Of a stretch of 6,540 bases of DNA, positions 1 to 6,540 are shown piece by piece. A program made the position numbers and the translations under genes. The stretch spans positions 1 through 6,540 of the forward strand of contig RGAX01000159.1 in NCBI GenBank assembly GCA_009919985.1, given 5' to 3'. The DNA comes from Opitutaceae bacterium. GTDB taxonomy: Bacteria > Verrucomicrobiota > Verrucomicrobiia > Opitutales > Opitutaceae. The notes beneath the pieces were generated by a model, which was not told the DNA's origin, made no database searches, and was given only the letters and a program-made list of their open reading frames with translations. Each line of letters begins with the position of its first letter. Within the stretch, counting starts at the first letter, position 1.

Positions 1-2573
1 GCCAATAATTGCCGTTGTCCCGTAACCGCAAGAATCGCCGCCTCGGTGCGCTCGAACTCAGCTGTGAGGACAGCAAGCACCCGCCGGCGAATCTTGGGAT
101 CCTCCACTAGATCGGCGTAAAGTGAAGCAATGCCCATGTCGGCCTTGTGCATCGTAAGCTGCGCATTATCAATCAGCGTTTGGAAAAACGGCCACTCTGA
201 GTGCATCGTACGCAGTAGTTTACGGCCTTTGGGGCCTCGCTTCAGAACCGCGGCAAGCGCGCTACCGAGCCCGAACCAGCCGGGAAAATTAAACCGACTC
301 TGCATCCACGAAAACACCCACGGGATCGCCCGCAGATCGTCTACGCTCGTTGTCGCCCGGCGAAATGTCGGACGCGAACCCAACTTCAGATTGCTGATTT
401 CATCGATTGGGGTCGCCTGTTTCCAGAATACTAAAAATTCCGGATCCTCGTGCACCACGGCCTTATACGCCGCAAAGCCTGCCGCGCTCATCGCGCTCAT
501 CGACTCGCTCCATTCCTCCGGCACGAGCGGTGCCGATTCTGCCGCATGCGTAGCGAGCATTACGCCATAAGCCATTTGCTCTAAAATGCGGTGTGCTAAA
601 TCGGGATCATGGTAGCGCGTGGACAGCACTTCGCCTTGTTCTGTCACGCGAATACCGCCATCACGCAAGCCCGCAGGCTGCGCCAAAATCGCCTTCGCCG
701 CCGGACCGCCGCCTCGCGCGATGCTACCACCGCGCCCGTGGAACAATGTCACCCGTACGTCGTGCTCGCGCGCCACTCGCGCGATCGCGTCCTGGGCCTG
801 GAAGAGCGCCCAGTTCGCGGTCACATAGCCACAATCTTTATTACTATCCGAATAACCGAGCATCACGTGCTGGTGTACAGGCTTAGCCCGACCGGGTAGC
901 GTAAACAAACCCGCCAAAATTTCCGGCGCACGTTCCAAGTCATCAAGCGTCTCAAACAGGGGCGCAATCGGTAGCTTCGCACCCGTGATCACTTGCAGGA
1001 ATTCTAACTCCAAAACATCTGAGACGCCATCGGTCATACTGATGATAGCGATACCCAAAGCCTCCGGCCCGAAACGCACCGCCGCCCGTGCGGCCAAAGC
1101 CAGTGGATCGAGCACATGCCGCGTGGCCGCGGAAAATTTAGCCAGCACCGAAGCGGACAACGGTTTCGCCCTGCCTAACGCCGCGAGCAAGACCTCGCGT
1201 TTTTCCACCTCAGCGAGCTTGGCGTAATCCGAGTGCTCGAGCACCTCAGCTACCGCCGCCTCATGGTGCGTGGAATGTTGGCGAATATCCAATCGCGCCG
1301 TGTGTAGACCGAAAACCTCAAATTGTTCGCCGAGCGCCTTGAGCTCACCATCGACTAACATCGCGCCTTTTCCCGCCGCAAGACTCGCGCGGATTGTTTC
1401 CAAAGTCTCGTCGATCGTATCGCGACTCAGGCAGGCTTCGCCCGCGGCTTCCTCGGCCAGCACGCTACCGTCGCGCACTTCATTGACGGCCTGCGCGAGT
1501 CGCTCACGGAGCACGCCGAGCAACAAACGATAAGGCTCATGCGGGTAGCGTTTACCTAACGCCTCGATGTGCTTGGAGACGTGCAAATTTTCCCTTAATT
1601 CTTTTTTTAACGCCGGCACGACCGAATCACGTCGGTCGCTCACCGTGAGCGTGCGGGCCAATTCCCTGGCCGCGAGCCGCAGTTTCTCAATCGCGAGTCG
1701 GCGATGCAGCAATAGCACTTCTGCGCTCACTGCCCCCGTGACGCCGGGATTACCGTCACGATCGCCGCCGATCCACGAACCAAACGCCAGCCATCGTCGC
1801 GGCGCGCGAACGCCAGGATAATGCCGCGCCAAGGCCCGCGTCATATCCGACTGCAACCGCGGCAGCGTGGCGTACAACGTCGTGTCAAAATACCACAAAC
1901 CCGTCTTCGCTTCGTCGGTGACCTCGGGCCGCGCCGACCGACTGCGATCCGTCAACCACAACGAGGCGATCTCTCGCTCCACGCATTCCGCATCAAGCAA
2001 AGCCGGATCGGTCAGCAGGGCCGGTTGCGCCCGCAGCCGTAAAATTTCGCCTAAGCGACGCAATTTGGTGAGCAGCGTACGCCGTTTGGATTCGGTTGGA
2101 TGCGCGGTAAACACCAATTCAATATTTAAGCGATCCACGATTGCCTGCATCGCTGCCGCACCTACCCCTCGACGCTTTAATTCCATCACCGCCGCCTCGA
2201 TGGACTCACGCATCGGAGGCAGCGTCGTCGCATCCCAACCTCGTGCGGCACGGCGTCGCCGCAATAACGTGATACGGAAATTTTCCTCCGCGAGATTCAC
2301 TAGTTCAAAATACAAGGTAAACGCCATCGCCTGATTGAAGGCATCTGTTGGCGACAGCGCCGCAACTTCGGTCGCGAGCGAGCGAGCCGCGGCATCGTCG
2401 CCGGATCTTCGCGCTTTGGCGCGTTGGCGCAACAGCTCGACAGTCTGAAAGGTCTCGGGTCCTTCGAGTCGCGTGATCACCCGACCCAACGCACTGCCGA
2501 GCGCCCGCACTTCAGCGCGCAAGGCGGTCATTTCCTGGAGAGCAGAGGAACGAGAGGAAGTTTTTTTGGCCAT
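1..2573 (-). CDS. ppc: Phosphoenolpyruvate carboxylase, C-terminus cut by window edge
   Basis: Cytoplasmic enzyme that carboxylates phosphoenolpyruvate with bicarbonate to oxaloacetate, refilling the TCA cycle. Reading the minus strand from the ATG at 2573-2571 gives an uninterrupted frame of 857 codons to the left edge. Family landmarks appear in order: the first active-site signature VFTAHPTESKRR around residues 154-165 (His158), GSWIGGDRDGN at 265-275, the second signature VMLGYSDSNKDCG at 570-582 (Lys579), the glycine loop FHGRGGSIARGGGP at 611-624 (Arg614, equivalent to the Arg of the E. coli GRGGS loop), TEQGEVL soon after, and LRAIPWVFSWMQSR at about 747-760. The visible part ends in TGQRQLL. 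The family is usually about 880-930 residues, so some 50-70 residues are missing, including the C-terminal part of the aspartate/malate inhibitor site. The frame stays open upstream of the ATG with two GTG codons, but MAKK fits the usual N-terminus better. There is no clear Shine-Dalgarno sequence. The gene diverges from lptD. Confidence 0.97.
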   Translation of the reverse strand, partial: MAKKTSSRSSALQEMTALRAEVRALGSALGRVITRLEGPETFQTVELLRQRAKARRSGDDAAARSLATEVAALSPTDAFNQAMAFTLYFELVNLAEENFRITLLRRRRAARGWDATTLPPMRESIEAAVMELKRRGVGAAAMQAIVDRLNIELVFTAHPTESKRRTLLTKLRRLGEILRLRAQPALLTDPALLDAECVEREIASLWLTDRSRSARPEVTDEAKTGLWYFDTTLYATLPRLQSDMTRALARHYPGVRAPRRWLAFGSWIGGDRDGNPGVTGAVSAEVLLLHRRLAIEKLRLAARELARTLTVSDRRDSVVPALKKELRENLHVSKHIEALGKRYPHEPYRLLLGVLRERLAQAVNEVRDGSVLAEEAAGEACLSRDTIDETLETIRASLAAGKGAMLVDGELKALGEQFEVFGLHTARLDIRQHSTHHEAAVAEVLEHSDYAKLAEVEKREVLLAALGRAKPLSASVLAKFSAATRHVLDPLALAARAAVRFGPEALGIAIISMTDGVSDVLELEFLQVITGAKLPIAPLFETLDDLERAPEILAGLFTLPGRAKPVHQHVMLGYSDSNKDCGYVTANWALFQAQDAIARVAREHDVRVTLFHGRGGSIARGGGPAAKAILAQPAGLRDGGIRVTEQGEVLSTRYHDPDLAHRILEQMAYGVMLATHAAESAPLVPEEWSESMSAMSAAGFAAYKAVVHEDPEFLVFWKQATPIDEISNLKLGSRPTFRRATTSVDDLRAIPWVFSWMQSRFNFPGWFGLGSALAAVLKRGPKGRKLLRTMHSEWPFFQTLIDNAQLTMHKADMGIASLYADLVEDPKIRRRVLAVLTAEFERTEAAILAVTGQRQLL

Positions 2574-2686
2574 GAACTCATCGCACGATGTAAGGCGAGG
2601 CACCACGGCAAAAGCTAAAACTACGCCAATTATCAAAACCCTGCCGGAGGCTTGCTTGCCCACGTGCCCGCGCCTTTGCTCTGCGC
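2574..2686. promoter_or_regulatory. Divergent intergenic region between ppc and lptD
   Basis: These 113 bases separate the two start codons, so promoters for both genes should lie here or just inside the neighbouring coding sequence. On the minus strand a TTGATA (2636-2631) resembles a -35 box, in the A/T-rich stretch 2608-2640, but I see no convincing -10 at the right spacing. The lptD side (2651-2686) is C/T-rich and also lacks a clear -10. No operator palindrome beyond a bare CACGTG (2661-2666) is visible. The regulatory role is inferred from the divergent layout, not from a strong motif. Confidence 0.4.
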
Positions 2687-4831
2687 GTGTTTCGTCGCTT
2701 CGTCCTTGTTTCAATTTTTTTGCTGACTGCCTTCACGAGGCTACCAGCCCAATCTCTCGCGCCTGCTCAAGACACCTTGGCTCCAGCCGCGCCAGCTTCC
2801 ACCATGCGTCAGCTCGACGTGAGCGCAGAGCAGAGCTCGTTTGATTTCGCTTCAGGTGAGCAAATCCTCAGCGGCCACGCCCGTATGAGCGACGGCCTCA
2901 CGCTGCTGAGCGCTGACGAAATTCGCTACAACGCGCGCACTGATATCGCGGTCGCCACCGGCCACGTCACGCTTACCCGCGGTCCCCAGCGCCTGCTCGC
3001 CGACCAACTCACCTACGACCGGCGTGCGAGCTCGTTTGCGGCGCAGTCGATTCGGGTGGGGTATTATCCTTTTTATGTTCGAGGGACGTCTGCCGCGGGC
3101 ACGCTCAACGAAATCAACGTCACCGACGCCACGGTCACTTATCGCGAGCCCGGTCCGTGGCAACCCACGGTACAATCCGCGCGCATTCTCTATGCACCGA
3201 GCCGCAACCTTCGCAGTGAAAACACCCGCTTTGGACTAGGTAGCGCGCAGCCGTTTCCGTTGCCGCGTATCCAACAAAACCTCAACGAACCCCTCATCTC
3301 CTACCTCACGTTCACCGGCGGTTACCGTAAAACCCTCGGCGCTTACCTCGAAGGCGGCCTCCGCATCCCCCTTAAACAGGGCGTAAAAATCGGAGGCGAT
3401 GTCGGTCTTTACACGGCTCGCGGTCTCATGGTCGGACCTTCGGCTAGCTACATCGGCGAAAACGAGGGGCGTGATCTACACGGTTATTTCCGCTCCGGTT
3501 TCATCCGTGATCACGGCGACAAGCTCACCGACATCCTCGGCCAACCCGTGCCGACCAATCGCGGCTACATCGAGTGGCAGCACACGCAGCGGCTCACCGA
3601 AAACTTGACCCTCGGCGGTCAGATTAACGCGTGGCGCGACTCCGAAGTCGTCCGCGATTTCCGCCCGCGCGCTTTTTTTCCGGTCCAAACGCCCGATACG
3701 TTTATCGAGTCCGTCTACACCGGTCACAATTACGTCATCTCGCTGTTCACCCGCCTCCAACCGAACGCTTTCGACTACGTCCAAGAACGTCTCCCCGAAC
3801 TGCGCTATGATTTGATGCCTAGCGGCCTTGGCTTCGGCGGTCTCTACCAACGCGCGCAAGCCAGCGTGGTCTCGCTGCGGGATCGCCCTCCGGCTCAGAT
3901 TGGCCCGCGCCTCGTCAGTGACCGTGCGGACGCGTATTACGCCCTCACCCGCCCGTTCACGCCGCGTGAATGGCTCGCCGTCACTCCCACCGCTGGCGCC
4001 CGCGTGACACACTACGCCAACACCACCGGTGCGAGCGTGCCCGGAGGTTACACCCGCGTCCTCGGCGAAGTCGGCCTTGATGCCTCCCTCCGCGCCAACG
4101 CGACCTACGCTTACAAAAACGCCCAGTGGAAAATCGATGGCCTCCGCCACCAGATCACACCCAAGCTCAGTTACCGTTACATCCCACAAGGCGATCTCGG
4201 GCGGCGTTTCATTCCCGCCATCGACCGTCGTGAGCCACTCACCAGCTACCTTCGCCCGCTCGGCCTCGGCGACCAGCGCAACCTCGACGACCTCCATGCC
4301 ACCAACACACTCCGCCTTGGCCTAGACAATACCCTCCAGACCCGGGACCACACCTACGGTTCGCGTGATCTCTTTGTGTTCAACCACGCCGTAGACTTCC
4401 GTTTTCACCGCGAGCCCGGGCAACGTGATTTTTCCTCCTTCCACACCGAGCTCGCCGTCATGCCGGCTTCTTGGTTCCAGCTCGATGTCTATGAAAGCTT
4501 CACGCCCCAGACCGGCACGCTCCAAGAACTCAACTCCGGTATAACCGTCCGCGACGGCACCGCTTGGTCGCTCCGCTTTGCCACCAATTTTCTCCGCCGC
4601 GAGAGCGAAGACTACCGCATCGAAGGCCGCGCCCACCTCAACGAAGCCTTCGATGTCCTCGCCCGGCTCCAATACGACGCGCGCACTCGTCGCCTCAACG
4701 AACAAGCCTACGGCCTCGTCCATAACCTCGATAACACCTGGCTCCTTGAGTACGTCGTTTCGGTTTACTCCGGCCGACGCCGAGAAAATGGCATTGGTTT
4801 CAATATTCAGATCGAGGCCCGCAACTACTGA
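2687..4831 (+). CDS. lptD: LPS-assembly outer-membrane protein LptD (OstA/Imp)
   Basis: Outer-membrane beta-barrel that receives lipopolysaccharide from the periplasmic Lpt bridge and inserts it in the outer leaflet. The product has 714 residues (E. coli LptD 784). It starts at a GTG; the first 23 residues form a signal peptide with an arginine pair, a hydrophobic core (FVLVSIFLLTAF) and a likely cut after LPA. Residues about 42-135 look like an OstA/LptA beta-jellyroll, with the typical LSGHARMSDG, LLSADEIRYNART and LLADQLTYDRR strands. The segment PFPLPRI near 189-195 resembles the start of the family's barrel. The rest is rich in alternating polar and aromatic residues, with ERLPELRYDL at about 367-376, a recurring LptD motif. 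It ends in GIGFNIQIEARNY, with a terminal aromatic residue as expected for recognition by BAM. No in-frame ATG/GTG/TTG lies shortly upstream and no Shine-Dalgarno is seen. The protein contains no cysteine, unlike E. coli LptD. The family call is firm at both ends of the protein; the barrel middle is divergent. Confidence 0.9.
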   Translation: MFRRFVLVSIFLLTAFTRLPAQSLAPAQDTLAPAAPASTMRQLDVSAEQSSFDFASGEQILSGHARMSDGLTLLSADEIRYNARTDIAVATGHVTLTRGPQRLLADQLTYDRRASSFAAQSIRVGYYPFYVRGTSAAGTLNEINVTDATVTYREPGPWQPTVQSARILYAPSRNLRSENTRFGLGSAQPFPLPRIQQNLNEPLISYLTFTGGYRKTLGAYLEGGLRIPLKQGVKIGGDVGLYTARGLMVGPSASYIGENEGRDLHGYFRSGFIRDHGDKLTDILGQPVPTNRGYIEWQHTQRLTENLTLGGQINAWRDSEVVRDFRPRAFFPVQTPDTFIESVYTGHNYVISLFTRLQPNAFDYVQERLPELRYDLMPSGLGFGGLYQRAQASVVSLRDRPPAQIGPRLVSDRADAYYALTRPFTPREWLAVTPTAGARVTHYANTTGASVPGGYTRVLGEVGLDASLRANATYAYKNAQWKIDGLRHQITPKLSYRYIPQGDLGRRFIPAIDRREPLTSYLRPLGLGDQRNLDDLHATNTLRLGLDNTLQTRDHTYGSRDLFVFNHAVDFRFHREPGQRDFSSFHTELAVMPASWFQLDVYESFTPQTGTLQELNSGITVRDGTAWSLRFATNFLRRESEDYRIEGRAHLNEAFDVLARLQYDARTRRLNEQAYGLVHNLDNTWLLEYVVSVYSGRRRENGIGFNIQIEARNY

Positions 4832-4848
4832 GCCGCCCCGTGCCGCTC

Positions 4849-4871
4849 GCTGCTCTCGCTAGGAGAGCTGC
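4849..4871 (+). terminator. Hairpin 17 bases after lptD, possible terminator without U-tract
   Basis: GCTCTC (4852-4857) pairs with GAGAGC (4863-4868) around the five-base loop GCTAG. After one T-T mismatch the stem continues with GC (4849-4850) against GC (4870-4871). It begins 17 bases after the lptD TGA, where a 3' structure would be expected. No run of T follows, so it is not a classic intrinsic terminator; it may stabilise the mRNA 3' end, aid Rho-dependent ending, or be chance in GC-rich DNA. Confidence 0.3.
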
Positions 4872-4929
4872 CCGCGCTGCAACCACCGCCGCTCCTCGCC
4901 TGAGCTCACCGCCAACGGTCCTTTTAAAG

Positions 4930-4935
4930 TATTAT
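4930..4935 (+). promoter_or_regulatory. Candidate -10 element upstream of rsmB
   Basis: TATTAT, one mismatch from TATAAT, sits in an A/T-rich island (4921-4940) that stands out in this GC-rich window. The 3' end of the box is 26 bases before the rsmB ATG, which would give a 5' leader of about 20 bases. The position 17 bases upstream (4907-4912, CACCGC) does not resemble a -35 box, so the call rests on the -10 and the local base composition. If real, rsmB and scpA would have a promoter independent of lptD. Confidence 0.4.
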
Positions 4936-4961
4936 TTCTTCAATCAGCACTTTTCCCACTT

Positions 4962-6170
4962 ATGAGCCTCTCCGGTAGCCAACAGAAAATCTTCCTTCGC
5001 CTCGTCACGGTCTTACGCCCCCACTGGCAAACCGATCCGTCGCTGCCCCTGCGCATCCAACAGGAATTCGCCGCCAACCGCTCCTTCGGTTCCCGCGACC
5101 GCAAACTCTACCGCGAGTTGCTTTACACTACGCTGCGCTTCCTACCCTGGATCGAGCCCCTCTTCGACACTGATCCCACCCGAGCCGCTCAATGTGTCGC
5201 CTGGCTCGCCGCCGATCTCCCCGCCACCCGCGCCTACCGTGCCGGCACCTGCGGCGATTGGCCCGCCTGCCCGTCCAGCGTCGCGGCCAAAGCTAAACAC
5301 CTCGGCGCCGATCCCGCGACGGTTCTACCCGCGTGGCTCCCGCGCCATTGCCCCGCTGCCGGCCTGGCCCCGGATCTCGACGCGCTACACACCCGCGCTG
5401 CCCTTTGGCTCCGCCTCCAAACGCCCGATGCCGCTCCCGTTATCGCCGAATTCACTAGCCTGGGTTGGCCGTCCCGCGTCTCCCGCGTCGTACCCGGCGC
5501 CGTTGAACTCCTCGCCGAAGCCGACATCACTAAAACCAAAGCCTTCCTCGCCGGCCTCGTTGAAGTCCAAGACCTCGGCTCTCAAATGATCCTCGCCTCA
5601 GCCGGCATTGCACCCGGCGGACGTTGGCTGGACGCCTGTGCGGGCGCCGGCGGAAAATCGCTCCAACTTGCCTCCCTGCTGGGCCCGACCGGCCACATCG
5701 ACGCCTACGATATTCGCCCAAGCGCACTGAAAGAACTCCAAATCCGCGCCCAACGCGCCCACCTAAACCAGATTGCCCTTCTTAGCGCCGCGCCCACCGG
5801 GCTCTACGACGGCGTCCTCGTTGATGCCCCGTGCAGTGGCTCAGGCACGTGGCGCCGCGCACCCCACCTGAAGTGGACCACGACCCCAGCCCAGGTCACC
5901 TCCGCGGCCGCCACCCAACTCCAACTCCTCACCACCTACTCTGCCCACGTGCGTCCCGGCGGGCGCCTGCTCTACGCCACGTGCTCGCTTAGCCGCTTTG
6001 AAAACGAAGCCGTGGTCGGTGACTTTCTTGCTGCCAACCCGGCCTTTAAAACCGAGGTACCCACGCAGAATTTTGGGTTTACTGCCGACCCCGCTACCGG
6101 CGGCCTCACGATTCTCCCCGCCCGCCACAACACCGACGGTTTCTTTGTGGCCGCGCTTCGCCGAGCCTAA
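4962..6170 (+). CDS. rsmB: 16S rRNA (cytosine-C5) methyltransferase, RsmB/Sun family
   Basis: S-adenosylmethionine-dependent RNA m5C methyltransferase; RsmB modifies C967 of 16S rRNA (E. coli numbering) during small-subunit assembly. The product has 402 residues (E. coli RsmB 429). The N-terminal part is helical, and GSRDRKLYRELLYTTLRF resembles the NusB-like RNA-binding domain of RsmB. VEVQDLGSQM leads into the Rossmann catalytic domain: motif I LDACAGAGGKS from residue 223, the acidic ribose-contact position in AYDIRPSAL (Asp250), motif IV VDAPCSGSGTWRR with Cys291, and motif VI LLYATCSLS with Cys341. In this family the TCS cysteine is the nucleophile attacking C6 of cytosine and the PCSG cysteine helps release the product; both are present. 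The protein ends with DGFFVAALRRA, the usual last strand. The ATG has no Shine-Dalgarno (AATCAGCACTTTTCCCACTT precedes it). scpA follows after 59 bases, suggesting co-transcription. The m5C methyltransferase family is certain; the exact target is inferred from the NusB-like N-terminus and could differ. Confidence 0.9.
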   Translation: MSLSGSQQKIFLRLVTVLRPHWQTDPSLPLRIQQEFAANRSFGSRDRKLYRELLYTTLRFLPWIEPLFDTDPTRAAQCVAWLAADLPATRAYRAGTCGDWPACPSSVAAKAKHLGADPATVLPAWLPRHCPAAGLAPDLDALHTRAALWLRLQTPDAAPVIAEFTSLGWPSRVSRVVPGAVELLAEADITKTKAFLAGLVEVQDLGSQMILASAGIAPGGRWLDACAGAGGKSLQLASLLGPTGHIDAYDIRPSALKELQIRAQRAHLNQIALLSAAPTGLYDGVLVDAPCSGSGTWRRAPHLKWTTTPAQVTSAAATQLQLLTTYSAHVRPGGRLLYATCSLSRFENEAVVGDFLAANPAFKTEVPTQNFGFTADPATGGLTILPARHNTDGFFVAALRRA

Positions 6171-6229
6171 AAACCAACTGCAGTTTTTATTTGCCGCGCC
6201 CCGCCGCCGCTCAAACCTCTCTTATCACC

Positions 6230-6540
6230 GTGGCTCCCGATACCGACTACCGCATCAAGCTCCAGGTCTTTGAAGGCCCGCTCGATCTTCTGCTTTTCCT
6301 CATCCGGAAAAACGAAATCGACATTTACGACATCCCTATCGAGTCGGTCACCAAACAATACCTCGAAGCCCTCCGCGCGATGCAATCGCTCGACCTCGAG
6401 GTTGCCGGAGAATTTTTCGTTATGGCCGCCACGCTGATGGAAATTAAGAGCCGCATGCTCTTACCCAAAGGCCTTCACGCCATCGATCCCAACGCCAACC
6501 CCGAAGACGACATCGATCCGCGCTGGGAACTCGTCCACCA
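6230..6540 (+). CDS. scpA: Segregation and condensation protein A (ScpA kleisin), 3' end beyond window
   Basis: Kleisin subunit that bridges the SMC dimer and, with ScpB, forms the bacterial condensin that organises and separates chromosomes. From the GTG at 6230 the frame stays open for 103 codons to the right edge. The opening is typical of the family: YRIKLQVFEGPLDLLLFLI (residues 7-25), then KNEIDIYDIPI, VTKQYLEAL, and LEVAGEFFVMAATLMEIKSRMLLP at about 56-79. This is the N-terminal helical domain that binds the SMC neck coiled coil. ScpA is normally about 240-280 residues, so more than half is missing, including the ScpB-binding middle and the winged-helix C-terminus. No ATG lies in frame just upstream, and the family's conserved region begins within ten residues of this GTG, so the start is likely right despite the missing Shine-Dalgarno. 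The frame follows rsmB by 59 bases on the same strand. A scpB gene downstream would be the usual neighbour but is not visible. Confidence 0.95.
   Translation, partial: MAPDTDYRIKLQVFEGPLDLLLFLIRKNEIDIYDIPIESVTKQYLEALRAMQSLDLEVAGEFFVMAATLMEIKSRMLLPKGLHAIDPNANPEDDIDPRWELVH

Noticed and set aside
130..2618. Many plus-strand open frames of 64-155 codons, for example 130-570 and 1867-2334
   Set aside because: They lie opposite the well-supported ppc gene, overlap each other, show Ser/Arg/Ala-rich low-complexity products and match no recognisable domain.
2473..2844. 123-codon plus-strand frame spanning the ppc start, the intergenic region and the lptD start
   Set aside because: It overlaps two recognised genes in other frames, and its product has no recognisable domain.
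3476..4297. 273-codon open frame on the minus strand, antisense to lptD
   Set aside because: It is codon-aligned with lptD, so its stops would require TTA, CTA or TCA codons in lptD, which that gene seldom uses. The product is low-complexity (rich in Ala, Val, Gly, Glu) and resembles no family I know. The antisense frames 2852-3175 and 4322-4723 are aligned in the same way and are rejected for the same reason.
6168..6190. A/T-rich inverted repeat (AAAAAC and GTTTTT) with the palindrome AACTGCAGTT directly after rsmB
   Set aside because: The stem has only one G-C pair, so it is too weak for an intrinsic terminator, and the short gap to scpA favours read-through. Nothing else is visible in the 6171-6229 gap.
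1..6540. Mobile elements, CRISPR arrays, tRNA/rRNA genes, long direct repeats
   Set aside because: Nothing of the kind was seen on reading: nearly the whole window is filled by four core genes and the longest gap is 130 bases.

Overview
The window is ordinary chromosomal core-gene DNA from a GC-rich (about 60% by eye) diderm bacterium. It holds four protein genes and no sign of a mobile element, RNA gene or CRISPR array. An LPS-export outer-membrane protein (LptD) shows a Gram-negative envelope. The general look of the proteins, the GTG starts, the absence of Shine-Dalgarno sequences and the gene mix fit Verrucomicrobiota, perhaps Opitutae. That placement is an impression from recall of family sequences, not a search result.

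Layout: positions 1-2573 on the minus strand carry most of ppc (phosphoenolpyruvate carboxylase), whose C-terminal end runs off the left edge. A 113-base divergent intergenic region (2574-2686) separates its start from lptD on the plus strand (2687-4831). A 130-base gap with a hairpin and a good -10-like element leads to an rsmB-like 16S rRNA m5C methyltransferase gene (4962-6170). After 59 bases comes the start of scpA (6230 to the right edge), the kleisin subunit of the SMC-ScpAB chromosome condensation complex.

The genes serve separate housekeeping jobs: anaplerotic carbon fixation (ppc), outer-membrane assembly (lptD), ribosome maturation (rsmB) and chromosome segregation (scpA). rsmB and scpA are probably co-transcribed. 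lptD may be its own unit or may read through into them. No pathway links the four.

I did not find a novel system. The points most worth a second look are the complete lack of cysteine in LptD, which excludes the disulfide-controlled maturation known in E. coli, the missing Shine-Dalgarno signals at all four starts, and an excess of C over G on the plus strand that does not flip where the coding direction flips.
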